A DNA stretch of 64,000 nucleotides from QNZT01 sp964573205 (lineage in GTDB: Bacteria; Campylobacterota; Campylobacteria; Campylobacterales; QNZT01): assembly GCA_964573205.1 (NCBI GenBank), contig CAZNIT010000022.1, positions 1-64,000 of the forward strand, given 5' to 3'. A program made the position numbers and the translations under genes. How positions within the stretch are numbered: position 1 is the first letter of the stretch; each line of letters opens with the position of its first letter. Positions 24,984-34,249 of this stretch are shown in pieces. The notes under the pieces were generated by a model. That model did not search any database. It saw nothing but the letters and a program-made list of their open reading frames with translations, and was not told the origin of the DNA.

Positions 24984-27006
24984 AATCGTTTTTGATTACA
25001 TCACTCGTATCCCAGTTTTCGTTCGGATCGAAACCGTTTAAGACGGTTACTATTTTCGTTAGATAAAGCGTGCCGTCGTCGGATTGTTTCGTATAATTTA
25101 TCTTAGCTTGCCCGATAGCTATGAGTCCCTCCGAGGAGATATCTCCCGAGTTTTCCTTGAGTTCTTTAGCGAGTATGAAGTTTCTATCTGCATACGATTT
25201 TTGTTTATTCTCATAAATCCAAGAATATATCGACTTGGCCGTAGCGGCGTAAATCTTAGGGTACGCATCGTATGAGACAACCTCTTTAAAGGCGATATTT
25301 TCAGCATATTGGAAAAAATCGGCATTTTGATCTATCTCGATACCGCCGTCTTGCTCCATTCTCTCAAAAGGAGTTCTGCCGTCTATTTCATGAGGGTTTT
25401 CAAAGGTATCGTTTTGCGTATTGGCCAAGAGATTCGCATAAGGTTGCGAAACTTCCGTAACCAACCGTGCGGATATCCCCTCATAAGCTCTTATTCCTCT
25501 GGCGCACCGTTCGCTATTGATCAAAAATAGCGCTTTTTGAGATTCGCTCATTTGATCCCATTTACTTTGAGAAGGCATTTTCATAGGTTTTGATATCGTA
25601 GCGTCTTGACTGCGCGCATAATTAAACAGTGCAGCTATGTCGTTAACGCTCATCGGTCTATTTTCGGAAAAGAAAAAATCTATATCTTCATGATTTTGCG
25701 CAACGAAAGTATCGGTGAAATTCGCTTGCGTCTCTAAGGTCGCGGAACACTCGCTTAGCGAACTTATACCTATGACGATTATCTCAACGCTGCTTACGGC
25801 GTTATCGTCGTCGATAACACTTAAAGAGATTTTCTGCTCACCAGGACTTTTAGGGGTATAGATTAGTGTTTTATCGTTACCTAAGAGTTCACCGTTTTGC
25901 GTCCAGCTATAAGATACGATCTCACCGTCGCTATCGGTTGCATTCGCTTCAAGAGCGATGCTTTCGCCGACTACCGCTCTTTTAGTTTCGCCGATATGAA
26001 TCAAAGGAGCGATATTTTGAACGGGATCTTCTATCGTCGCCTTGATCATCACTTCGTCACTTTTAGTCGCCCATCTGTTATCGGTAACGGTTATGGTCAA
26101 TTTATGCTCACCGACCGTTGTCGGGGTATAGTCCAAAATCGACGATGAGCCGATAACTTTACCGTCTTCCATCCATTTGTACGAAACGATTATACCGTCG
26201 CTGTCGTCGGCTTTTGCGACAAGTTTTACAGGTGTATTAACCTTTACGATCTTATCTTTCGAGACATCAAGTGTCGGAGGGATGTTAGGCGGCTCTTTTT
26301 TCGTCACTTTAAGTGTGATTCTTGCGTTGTTTAGACTCTCTTTACCTTCATTATCGACAACGACCAGCGATATCGTATGAATACCTTCGTTCATCTGATA
26401 ACAAGAAGGTCTGTTTATACAAGGAGAGGAAGAGTTGCCGTCGTATATCAGACGAGTGTTGTCGTAAAATTTATAACTTACGACTTTTCCGTCGTTATCG
26501 TAACTTCTATCCCCGCTGATAAAACCGTTTTGAGCTATTTTATCTATCGAGACGACCCCTTTTTTCGCTTTTAATACGGCGATTGGGGCATCATTTACCG
26601 GCAAAACGACAATGTTTACCTTAGCCGGAGACGATTTTTCGTCGTTTGTGATGACCTCGAACATAAAACTGTCTTCTCCGTTAAAGTCCAGATTCGGTAT
26701 GTAAGTGATATTCGGCGGATTTGAAGTCAATATTCCGTGAAGAGGAGCGGTTGATACTATAAACTTGAGATTCTCTTGTTCGCTACCGCTAGCTTGTAGT
26801 TTTATAGATTTCGGAGTATCTTCGTTTGTCGTCACGTTTTGAGGTATGGCTATCAAAGTCGCACTAAGTTTTAGATCGTCGTTTTGAACGGGTGTGTCGG
26901 TATGATGTTTTATTTCATCGTTTGAAGAAGCGGTTTGTTTATCACCGTTACAACCCGTAAACGTAATAAGTGCCGTCATAATGAAAAGATAGATAAACTT
27001 TGACAT
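24973..27006 (-). CDS. Large lipoprotein: Ig/PKD-like domains plus C-terminal CAP (SCP) domain
   Basis: Predicted 677-residue lipoprotein; signal ends FTGC (Cys19). A cadherin-like tandem domain (about 50-135, with NEDTPKSIKL and YIPNLDFNGEDSF) is followed by PKD-type repeats (about 140-410) with the recurring pattern DSDGxIVSYxWxxxGxxxG. From about residue 480 there is a CAP/SCP-like domain: LINSERCARGIRAYEG, then PHEIDGRTPFERM and YAENIAF. CAP domains with His/Glu pairs can bind metal or lipid; here the function is unknown. AAGG lies seven bases before ATG. Surface or periplasmic location is inferred from the signal. Confidence 0.85.
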   Translation of the reverse strand: MSKFIYLFIMTALITFTGCNGDKQTASSNDEIKHHTDTPVQNDDLKLSATLIAIPQNVTTNEDTPKSIKLQASGSEQENLKFIVSTAPLHGILTSNPPNITYIPNLDFNGEDSFMFEVITNDEKSSPAKVNIVVLPVNDAPIAVLKAKKGVVSIDKIAQNGFISGDRSYDNDGKVVSYKFYDNTRLIYDGNSSSPCINRPSCYQMNEGIHTISLVVVDNEGKESLNNARITLKVTKKEPPNIPPTLDVSKDKIVKVNTPVKLVAKADDSDGIIVSYKWMEDGKVIGSSSILDYTPTTVGEHKLTITVTDNRWATKSDEVMIKATIEDPVQNIAPLIHIGETKRAVVGESIALEANATDSDGEIVSYSWTQNGELLGNDKTLIYTPKSPGEQKISLSVIDDDNAVSSVEIIVIGISSLSECSATLETQANFTDTFVAQNHEDIDFFFSENRPMSVNDIAALFNYARSQDATISKPMKMPSQSKWDQMSESQKALFLINSERCARGIRAYEGISARLVTEVSQPYANLLANTQNDTFENPHEIDGRTPFERMEQDGGIEIDQNADFFQYAENIAFKEVVSYDAYPKIYAATAKSIYSWIYENKQKSYADRNFILAKELKENSGDISSEGLIAIGQAKINYTKQSDDGTLYLTKIVTVLNGFDPNENWDTSDVIKNDFSE

Positions 27007-27270
27007 ATATAAACCTTCGAAATTAAAGTCATATATGTATATTACCTTTATAAACTTAGCTTAATATAATTGATATCTTAAAAAAATACTTTAAATAACT
27101 ATTGTATTTTTTACTTATTGTTGAAAAAATCAAGATTATTTCATTAAAGTTAAGATTTTATACAGAAATAAAAATATAACATTTATATTTTATTTAACTT
27201 TTTATCTCTACAAGATGTTTCGATTAGTAACAGTAGGCACACAGACCATCGGTTAATCATTTTATTTAAC
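27007..27270. other. AT-rich intergenic stretch, no gene seen
   Basis: About 264 bases, very AT-rich, between the GH3 gene and the CAP lipoprotein, both on the minus strand. It should hold the lipoprotein promoter; several TATAAT-like words are present but none has a convincing -35 partner. No open frame, tRNA or stable structured RNA is visible. Confidence 0.6.
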
Positions 27271-28305
27271 TTATAATTTTTTTTTCAATCTATCGATTCT
27301 TTCGTTAGCTTCGTCGATTTGATCAATCGAAACGTCTCCCTCTTTTATCAAAACTTTTACGGTATCTATGATCTTTTTAATTTTTATAGGTTTTTCAACT
27401 TGATTTCCGAAAAGAAGAAGGTCCACGCCTGCATTTATAGCAAGTTTCAAACTCTCTTTGAGCGAATAGTTGTTTCGTATCGCACCCATCTGTAAATCGT
27501 CGCTTACGATCAAAGCGTCATATCCTAAATTTTTTCTCAAAAGCGAAGTTAAAATCTTTTTCGATAATGTAGCCGGATATAGAGGATCTAAATTTTTATT
27601 GTAAACGTGCGCGCTCATAATAAGATCGACTTTTTTCGACTCGAGTAACTTTATATATACTAAAAGCTCGATCTCTTTCCAGCTTTTCGTGATATCGGTA
27701 AAGCCTTTGTGCGAGTCGTTCATAGATGAACCGTGACCCGGAAAATGCTTGAGTGTACAAAATATCCCCTCCCTTTTGAACGAATCGATAAATATGGATG
27801 AGATATGAGCCGTTTTTAGAGGATCCCTCGCATACGATCTATTTGCCTTGTTTATAACGCTGTTACGAGGGTTTATATTAAGATCCACGACGGGAGCGAA
27901 GTTTAGATTGATTCCTAGATACTTCATCTTTTTTGCCAAATTCGTATAAATTTTTTCGATCTCTTTATCGTTTAGCTTGGAGATCTCTCTTGCCGAGGGT
28001 ATTTTTATATGGGTTATTTTCTTTAAACGATCCACTCTACCGCCCTCTTCATCTATCGCTATAAGAATATTTTTTGAAATTTTTTTCAAATTAAGAGTCA
28101 ACTTTTTTAACTGTTCTTCACTCTCTAAATTGTGAGAGAAAAGTATTACGCCGCCGATTGAATCTCTCTTGATGGTTCGGATATCAAGTGTAGAGCTATT
28201 CAAATCGAGCCCTTTAAATCCGATAATTATCATATTGGAGATTTTTGATTCTAAAGATTTCGCATACAGGAAAAAGGGAAGAAGCAAAACTAAAAATATA
28301 CGCAT
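27271..28305 (-). CDS. Exported glycoside hydrolase family 3 protein (NagZ-like)
   Basis: Likely beta-N-acetylglucosaminidase acting outside the cytoplasm. The 344 residues begin with a signal peptide (to about residue 16, FFLYA-K), unlike cytoplasmic NagZ. GH3 marks are clear: KHFPGHGSSMNDSHKG (substrate and catalytic His loop) and IVSDDLQMGAI, holding the catalytic Asp, with IDEEGGRVDR near residue 90. ATG 28305 overlaps the stop of the acetyltransferase by one base (TGATG). Last gene of the kdsA-flippase operon, so it may act on a surface glycan or on peptidoglycan. Confidence 0.88.
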   Translation of the reverse strand: MRIFLVLLLPFFLYAKSLESKISNMIIIGFKGLDLNSSTLDIRTIKRDSIGGVILFSHNLESEEQLKKLTLNLKKISKNILIAIDEEGGRVDRLKKITHIKIPSAREISKLNDKEIEKIYTNLAKKMKYLGINLNFAPVVDLNINPRNSVINKANRSYARDPLKTAHISSIFIDSFKREGIFCTLKHFPGHGSSMNDSHKGFTDITKSWKEIELLVYIKLLESKKVDLIMSAHVYNKNLDPLYPATLSKKILTSLLRKNLGYDALIVSDDLQMGAIRNNYSLKESLKLAINAGVDLLLFGNQVEKPIKIKKIIDTVKVLIKEGDVSIDQIDEANERIDRLKKKL

Positions 28306-28859
28306 CAAACCTCTTTTTTACGATTACCCTCATAAGATATGATCTTGAATCCGGGATAATTGACGACTACGGCGTCAGGCGGAATATCTTTATAGACGAC
28401 GGCGTTGGCGCCTATTTTGACGTTATCTCCCACTTTGATCTTTCCGATCACCTTCGCTCCCGCACCTATATAGACGTCATCACCGATTTGAGGTGCGCCG
28501 GCTCTTTTTCCCCGTCCCGCCTCTCCGATAGTGACAAGTTGAGATATATTGACATTTTTACCGATTTTAGCATCCGCCGCGATGGTAATACCTCCGAAAT
28601 GACCGATGTAAAATCCCTCACCGATTTCACATCCTAGCGGTATCTGAATACCCCATTTTATTTTGACTCTCTGATTCAAGAAAAAATATACAGGAAGTAA
28701 AAAGATTTTAAAAATCCTATTTTTTCTTTCCACCCATTTACCGAATCGATAAACCACCATCGCCCGAAATCCCGGAGCTAGAAGAGCCGAGGTCGTTTTT
28801 TTCAACTTCGTATCGGAGGTAGAGGTCTCAAAATAACGAATGAAGTCACTTTTAATCAC
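28305..28859 (-). CDS. Hexapeptide-repeat acetyltransferase (serine acetyltransferase-like)
   Basis: Probable O-acetyltransferase of the CysE/left-handed beta-helix type. From GTG 28859, which overlaps the upstream gene by eight bases, it is 184 residues. A helical N-terminal part is followed by hexapeptide repeats from about residue 75 (IPLGCEIGEGFYIGHFGG, ITIAADAKIGKNVNISQ) and the Gly-rich loop GEAGRGKRAGAPQIGDDVYIG. A GTG start was preferred to an ATG 39 bases upstream that lies deeper within the preceding gene. The context (flippase, KdsA) suggests sugar O-acetylation rather than cysteine synthesis; this is inference. Confidence 0.82.
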   Translation of the reverse strand: MIKSDFIRYFETSTSDTKLKKTTSALLAPGFRAMVVYRFGKWVERKNRIFKIFLLPVYFFLNQRVKIKWGIQIPLGCEIGEGFYIGHFGGITIAADAKIGKNVNISQLVTIGEAGRGKRAGAPQIGDDVYIGAGAKVIGKIKVGDNVKIGANAVVYKDIPPDAVVVNYPGFKIISYEGNRKKEV

Positions 28860-30159
28860 TAGTTGCCCTTTTCGATATCTCAAAGCATGTCGCCGCATTT
28901 TCTCTTTTGTCCGTTAGCAAGAAAGTGATAGATTCATCTTTTTTCTCTCTATCCGAGTTCAGCTCTATCTCAAAGATCGTTCCGTCGTATTCTATCACTC
29001 TTTTCCAACTTTTCGCACCATTATCCGAACACATAAGCAGACATTTGGTTTTTGAAGATATCGGATTGTGTAAAATCGCCCAGATTAAGCTCTCTTTCGC
29101 AAAAGAGAGTGTTTGCAGATTCATAACGGGACTACGTCTATACGGATCAGGTATAACTTTTTTTACAAAATTTTCGCCATCTTTCGTAGAGACTATAAAA
29201 TTCGTTCCTCCCAGATAATCGGTACCTAAAAATACGGTATCGTCAACTTCGCACAAAGAGGTATATCCGCCCATCTGAATATGAAAACGATTTATCAATC
29301 TCCACTCTTTATTATGATCGAAATCACCCTCTTTGGTACTGATCCATAGTTTTTTCAGATTGTCTCCGTCGGTTAGAAAAACTCTCTTTAAAACTTCGCT
29401 ATATTTTATCATATGTACATGTTTGTTTATTCCCATATTTTTGAGAAATTCGCTTTTTTGCCATTGTCTCCCGTCATCGACGCTTTTGTAAATATTTGCG
29501 ACATTCATCCATCTGCCGTCTTTGGCGACGTTTCCGTACTCCCCGACCAATATAACTTCCTCGCCGCAATGTGTGAATCCGTTCGTATGAAATATATAGC
29601 TTTGAGGATTTTTCGGATTGGTAAGAGATAGAACTCTTTTGAAAGTACGACCTCTATCCTCGCTTCTGTAAAGATTACCGCATGAGCATACGAGAATCGT
29701 ACCCTTACCGGATATGAAGAGGGAGTTGACGATATCCTCAAAAATGTACAATCGTTCGACCTCGTTAGCGTTTTTCGCTTTTTTATAAAAAACCTTGTCA
29801 TTATCGGCCAACGTACCGTAGATATCTCCATCTTTATCGACAAAACGAACTTTCCAATCGAACGAAGATTTTTTTATCTCAAAAGAGCTTTTTGAGATAT
29901 CGAATCGAACTTTTTTTATATCAGTCTCATCATTTAAGACAAAAGGTTTAAAATCGTCGAACTTTACGACACTCTTTTTAGAATAAAATTTTAAGCCGTA
30001 TAATATTTCCCAAATACTAAACGATACGAGTTCGCGATGTTTGCCGCTTTTTACTATATCTTTTAAAAGAGGGAAAATCGAAACGATCAGATAGAGAAAC
30101 CTCTTAAATCCTTTCTCTTCGATTATATACGCATATTTTTGAGTTAATATCACACTCAT
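28852..30159 (-). CDS. Asp-box (BNR) beta-propeller protein of unknown function
   Basis: Predicted 435-residue protein. Three Asp-box signatures of sialidase-type propellers are visible: LYRSEDRGRTFKRV (about residue 165), IYKSVDDGRQWQKS (about 226) and MCSDNGAKSWKRV (about 376), each at the expected strand turn. The N-terminal 80 residues are basic and partly hydrophobic, but I see no cleavable signal. There is no clear sialidase Arg triad or FRIP motif, so it may be a lectin-like or structural propeller. ATG overlaps the flippase stop by four bases. It sits inside a glycan operon. Confidence 0.8.
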   Translation of the reverse strand: MSVILTQKYAYIIEEKGFKRFLYLIVSIFPLLKDIVKSGKHRELVSFSIWEILYGLKFYSKKSVVKFDDFKPFVLNDETDIKKVRFDISKSSFEIKKSSFDWKVRFVDKDGDIYGTLADNDKVFYKKAKNANEVERLYIFEDIVNSLFISGKGTILVCSCGNLYRSEDRGRTFKRVLSLTNPKNPQSYIFHTNGFTHCGEEVILVGEYGNVAKDGRWMNVANIYKSVDDGRQWQKSEFLKNMGINKHVHMIKYSEVLKRVFLTDGDNLKKLWISTKEGDFDHNKEWRLINRFHIQMGGYTSLCEVDDTVFLGTDYLGGTNFIVSTKDGENFVKKVIPDPYRRSPVMNLQTLSFAKESLIWAILHNPISSKTKCLLMCSDNGAKSWKRVIEYDGTIFEIELNSDREKKDESITFLLTDKRENAATCFEISKRATSD

Positions 30160-31427
30160 CTTTTCAGACTCTCTTTTCGAAATTTAAAATAGACAAAATA
30201 CCCTTTTACGAATGAAATGAAAAAACCTATAAAAACATACAGCCAACTAAAACCTACGATGCCGAAAAAATATAGAACTATCGGAGCGGTAATGATGTTT
30301 ATAATTAATGCCGACACTATTATCCGATTTAAAAGTTTAGTTTTAGATAAAATCACCAATGCGTTGGTAAATTGACTGCCGTAAAGATAGATTACCAATA
30401 TCCATACCAGAATCGAATTTATCTCCAAAAGTAGTGTTTGCGGTTTTTCGCCCGATATCAACTCAAGCAGTAGATATCCGTAAAAATAGACTCCGTAGCT
30501 AAGAGGTATCATAATGGCCGCAATGATTATCGACAACTGTATATTTTTCTTGAAAAAAGCGCCGATATCGCTTTTGTAAACTTTTGAGAGGTATGGATAA
30601 GCCGCTCTGGTTAGTGGCTCCAATATATTTCCGATCGCTCTAATGATCTTTTCTACAATGGAAAAATATCCCAATACGGTATCGTTTACAAAAAATCCCA
30701 AAAGTATGATATTCAAAGAGGTGTACATCTCAACGCCAAGACGAGAGAGAAATATATACCATCCGTCATGAAGATAAAACTTCAAAGTATTAAACGGTAC
30801 CGTTTTCAAGTTTACGCCAAAGCGCTTTAACGCGATATATAGCGCGATCGAACCGGCCGTAACGGCTCCTAGTGAGTTAAATAGGAAAAGTAAGTCCAGA
30901 TCTTCCTTGCCCTCTATGAAAACGAATATGAGAAGCGTGAAAATAAGTTTCGACAGCGCGTTTAACGCGGTGATATAACGCATTCTCTCGATACCCTGAA
31001 AAAACCAAGTCGGAAAAAGCGCTTGACCGATAACGAAACCAAACGCCAGATAATACAAAAGCCACTCGTTTGAAAACTTTTCGAAAATGAGTATCAGTAG
31101 AGTGAGAAATATCAAAAACAAAAGTGCTAGCATCGACTTTATGATCATGACCGCACTGAATATTTCGTCGATCTTCTTGCTATCGTCTCGATTTATCGAT
31201 ATCAATTTCGTAGCGCTCAAATCAAAGCCGTAATCGCTTATAACCACTCCCATCCAAATAACGTAAAATATGAAATTATAAAGGCCGAATCCGTCAACAC
31301 CTAACACTCGAACCAGATACGGAAAGACGATCAGAGGAACCAGATAGTTCACTCCTTGAAGCAGAAGAAGCGAAAAGAAATTGTCACTTAATTTATTCAG
31401 AGTACTCCTATCGTCCAAAATCGGCAT
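30156..31427 (-). CDS. Wzx-type polysaccharide flippase
   Basis: Inner-membrane MOP-superfamily transporter that moves lipid-linked sugar units to the periplasm. The 423 residues contain about 12 hydrophobic helices; the N-terminal pattern LSDNFFSLLLLQGVNYLVPLI and PYLVRVLGVDGFGLY is typical of RfbX/Wzx. It starts 11 bases after kdsA and overlaps the next gene by four bases. No glycosyltransferase or polymerase gene is in the operon, so the sugar units must be made elsewhere. Substrate cannot be told from the sequence. Confidence 0.9.
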   Translation of the reverse strand: MPILDDRSTLNKLSDNFFSLLLLQGVNYLVPLIVFPYLVRVLGVDGFGLYNFIFYVIWMGVVISDYGFDLSATKLISINRDDSKKIDEIFSAVMIIKSMLALLFLIFLTLLILIFEKFSNEWLLYYLAFGFVIGQALFPTWFFQGIERMRYITALNALSKLIFTLLIFVFIEGKEDLDLLFLFNSLGAVTAGSIALYIALKRFGVNLKTVPFNTLKFYLHDGWYIFLSRLGVEMYTSLNIILLGFFVNDTVLGYFSIVEKIIRAIGNILEPLTRAAYPYLSKVYKSDIGAFFKKNIQLSIIIAAIMIPLSYGVYFYGYLLLELISGEKPQTLLLEINSILVWILVIYLYGSQFTNALVILSKTKLLNRIIVSALIINIITAPIVLYFFGIVGFSWLYVFIGFFISFVKGYFVYFKFRKESLKR

Positions 31428-31438
31428 TATCGTATATC

Positions 31439-32233
31439 TTAAATTACGGAGTTGATCGCTTTGATCGAATCGACAGCTCTGTCAAGTTCTTGAAGCGTCA
31501 GCATATTCGGTCCGTCGCTTAAAGCTTTTGAGGGATCAAAATGAGTCTCAAAAAAGAATCCATCAACTCCGACGGCCGCAGCGGCTCTGGCAAGCGGTGC
31601 TACGTATTCGCTTTTGCCCCCGCTTTTACCGCTTTGAGCACCCGGCATTTGAACCGCATGAGTGGCGTCGAAAATGACGGGGGCGAAATCTCTCATAATC
31701 ATTAATGAACGCATATCCACCACTAAATTTCCATACCCGAAACTACTGCCTCTTTCAGTCAACCAAAGACCGGATTTTTTACTGTTTTGATAAGAGGCTT
31801 CGTTAACACCTCTGGTTTGTAAAACTTTCAAAGCCGAATACTCCATATCGGAAGGATTCATAAATTGCCCTTTTTTAATATTGACTATACAGGCGCTTTT
31901 TGCCGCTTCCACCAAAAGATCGGTTTGTCTGCATAAAAAAGCGGGAATTTGCAACACATCCACGACATTTTCCGCCTCTGCTATTTGCCAACTTTCATGA
32001 ACATCCGTCAAGAGTTTGAAATCAAACTCCTTTCGTACCTCTTGAAGTAGCTTCAATCCTTCATGAAGACCGGGACCCCTGAAACTTTCCAAAGACGTTC
32101 TGTTGGCTTTGTCGAAACTAGCTTTGAAATAAAAATCTATATCTTCGTCTTGATTGTATTTAACAAGAGCTTTTGCTATTTTAAACAGATTTTCTCTATT
32201 TTCTATGACGCAAGGTCCCGATATGAGTATCAT
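31439..32233 (-). CDS. kdsA: KDO-8-phosphate synthase
   Basis: Condenses phosphoenolpyruvate with arabinose 5-phosphate to make KDO 8-phosphate for the LPS inner core. The 264 residues begin MILISGPCVIENRENL and carry DVHESWQIAEAENVVDVLQIPAFLCRQTDLL (in parts), KKGQFMNP, and the C-terminal DGFFFETHFDPSKALSDGPNM, all standard KdsA motifs. An AACDA-type Asn/Cys distinction between metal and non-metal forms is not assigned here. First gene of the glycan operon. Confidence 0.96.
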   Translation of the reverse strand: MILISGPCVIENRENLFKIAKALVKYNQDEDIDFYFKASFDKANRTSLESFRGPGLHEGLKLLQEVRKEFDFKLLTDVHESWQIAEAENVVDVLQIPAFLCRQTDLLVEAAKSACIVNIKKGQFMNPSDMEYSALKVLQTRGVNEASYQNSKKSGLWLTERGSSFGYGNLVVDMRSLMIMRDFAPVIFDATHAVQMPGAQSGKSGGKSEYVAPLARAAAAVGVDGFFFETHFDPSKALSDGPNMLTLQELDRAVDSIKAINSVI

Positions 32234-32345
32234 GATCTTTCCTCGATAATTTTAATTTCTATTTTAGTAACCTTTGGCTTTAACAATACCTAAAATCAAA
32301 ACAAATTTGTGTTATATTACAAACCAAAAACAAAAGAGTGATAAA

Positions 32346-33740
32346 ATGACGAAAATAGCCCTAATAGGCAAACCCAATGTCGGCAAAAGCTCCCTTTTCA
32401 ATCGAATCGCAAAAAGGCGCGAAGCAATTACGTCCGAGGTGAGCGGAACGACCAGAGATGTCAAAAAGGCCGAAATACTAATCAACGAAACTCCGGCGAT
32501 TTTAATCGATACCGGAGGACTCGACGACTCGACGACTCTTTTTAGTAAAGTAAAGGAAAAATCTCTGCAAGCCGCTAAAGAAGCGGATATTATCCTTTAT
32601 ATGGTCGATGGGAAAATGCTTCCCGACGATGAGGACAAAAAGATCTTTTTTCAAATTCAAAAACTCTCAAAAAATACGGCTCTAGTCGTAAACAAAATCG
32701 ACAACGACAAGCAGGCACGGGAGATCGGTTGGGAGTTTAGCGGCTTCGGAGCCAAAGATATGTTTTTCCTCTCCGTTGCGCACAACAGAGGTACAAGAAA
32801 ACTTATCGAGTGGATAGAGAATAAACTTCCAAAACGAAACGAAGAGCGAGTTTTAAAAGAGGATGAAGATGACTTTTCACTTGAGGAGATATTAAAAGAG
32901 GAAGAGCTTAGTGAAAACGAGCGAGATCGAACAAGAGAAGATAACGAAATCAAGATAGCTATTATCGGTCGGGTAAATGTCGGAAAAAGTTCACTTTTAA
33001 ACGCTCTTTTGGAAGAAGACAGATCGGTAGTAAGCGAGGTGGCGGGAACCACGATAGATCCGGTTGACGAGAAAATGGTTTACAAAGATAGACTTTTTAC
33101 CTTTATAGACACTGCCGGGATCAGACGTAGAGGAAAGATCGAGGGTATAGAAAAATATGCTCTCAATCGTACGCGCTCGATGTTGGAAAACGCTGATATA
33201 GCACTTTTGGTTTTAGACGCTAGTGAAGATTTCAAAGAGTTGGATGAGAGAATCGCAAATCTCATAGATAAATTTGAACTAGGATGCGTCATAGTTTTGA
33301 ATAAATGGGATAAATGTCAGCTTGATTATAAACAAAGCGTTCAAAAAGTAAGAGAGAGATTCAAATTTTTGTCGTACGCTCCGATTATAACCGTATCGGC
33401 TTTAAATCGCAAAAGAGTGCATAAGCTTCATGATCTCATTTTGGAAGTATATAAAAACTATACTTTCAGAATTCCTACTTCCAAACTGAATGATATCCTA
33501 AAAAGAACGAATAAAAAACATCAACTTCCCTCAGATCATGGGAAAATCACGAAAATCTATTTTGCGACTCAGTTTGATATAAAGCCTCCCAGAATAGCGT
33601 TGATTATGAATAGACCCAAATCTCTTCACTTCTCATACAAAAGATATCTGATAAATCAGTTAAGAGAGTATTTCGATTTTACCGGCACGCAGATCATACT
33701 CGAGGCGAAAAAGAAAAAAAGCGATGAGGAGTTTGAGTAG
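32346..33740 (+). CDS. der: Ribosome assembly GTPase Der (EngA)
   Basis: Double-GTPase factor needed to mature the 50S ribosomal subunit. Start ATG 32346 gives MTKIALIGKPNVGKSSLF, as in the family; longer upstream versions add an unrelated tail. The 464 residues have G domain 1 (Walker A GKPNVGKSS, then DTGG, NKID), an acidic linker (about 170-200), G domain 2 (GRVNVGKSS, EVAGTTIDP, DTAGIRRRG, NKWD) and a C-terminal KH-like domain. The aroK GTG overlaps its stop by one base. Confidence 0.97.
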   Translation: MTKIALIGKPNVGKSSLFNRIAKRREAITSEVSGTTRDVKKAEILINETPAILIDTGGLDDSTTLFSKVKEKSLQAAKEADIILYMVDGKMLPDDEDKKIFFQIQKLSKNTALVVNKIDNDKQAREIGWEFSGFGAKDMFFLSVAHNRGTRKLIEWIENKLPKRNEERVLKEDEDDFSLEEILKEEELSENERDRTREDNEIKIAIIGRVNVGKSSLLNALLEEDRSVVSEVAGTTIDPVDEKMVYKDRLFTFIDTAGIRRRGKIEGIEKYALNRTRSMLENADIALLVLDASEDFKELDERIANLIDKFELGCVIVLNKWDKCQLDYKQSVQKVRERFKFLSYAPIITVSALNRKRVHKLHDLILEVYKNYTFRIPTSKLNDILKRTNKKHQLPSDHGKITKIYFATQFDIKPPRIALIMNRPKSLHFSYKRYLINQLREYFDFTGTQIILEAKKKKSDEEFE

Positions 33741-34249
33741 TGAATAATATTATACTTATTGGTTTTATGGGAGTAGGAAAAGGAACTATCGCCAGAGCGT
33801 ATGCGAAAATGTACGATTTTTACGCTATCGATACGGACGATCTGATCCAGAGTCTTGAAAATAGAAAAATAAAAGATATTTTCGAGAAAGATGGTGAAGC
33901 CTATTTCAGAGAACTAGAGAAAAAAACGGCAAAGTGGCTGGCAAAAAATGTACAAAATACGATCATCTCCACCGGCGGCGGATTTTTCAAACAAAAAAAA
34001 TTAAAAGATATCGGCAGGGTCGTTCTTCTTGACAGTTCGTTCGAGGCGATATATCACAGGATATCGACTCATCCAAATGCCGATAGAAAACTTAAAAAAA
34101 GACCTCTTTTCACAACGCCGCAAAAAGCGAAACGGATATACGACCAAAGAGTTGTCGGATACAAAGCTGCGGCGGACATCGTTTTGAATGTGGAAAATAA
34201 GAGCGTACAAGAGATCGCAAAAGAGCTAAACGACTTAATGAAGCTTTAA
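33740..34249 (+). CDS. aroK: Shikimate kinase
   Basis: Phosphorylates shikimate in chorismate synthesis. The 169 residues have Walker A GFMGVGKGT (about 8-16), DTDDLIQ as the shikimate/Mg site, the central STGGGFF loop and the LID region around KRPLF. The GTG start overlaps the der stop by one base (TAGTG). The last 15 bases overlap the convergent mqnE gene. Length is normal. Confidence 0.95.
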   Translation: MNNIILIGFMGVGKGTIARAYAKMYDFYAIDTDDLIQSLENRKIKDIFEKDGEAYFRELEKKTAKWLAKNVQNTIISTGGGFFKQKKLKDIGRVVLLDSSFEAIYHRISTHPNADRKLKKRPLFTTPQKAKRIYDQRVVGYKAAADIVLNVENKSVQEIAKELNDLMKL

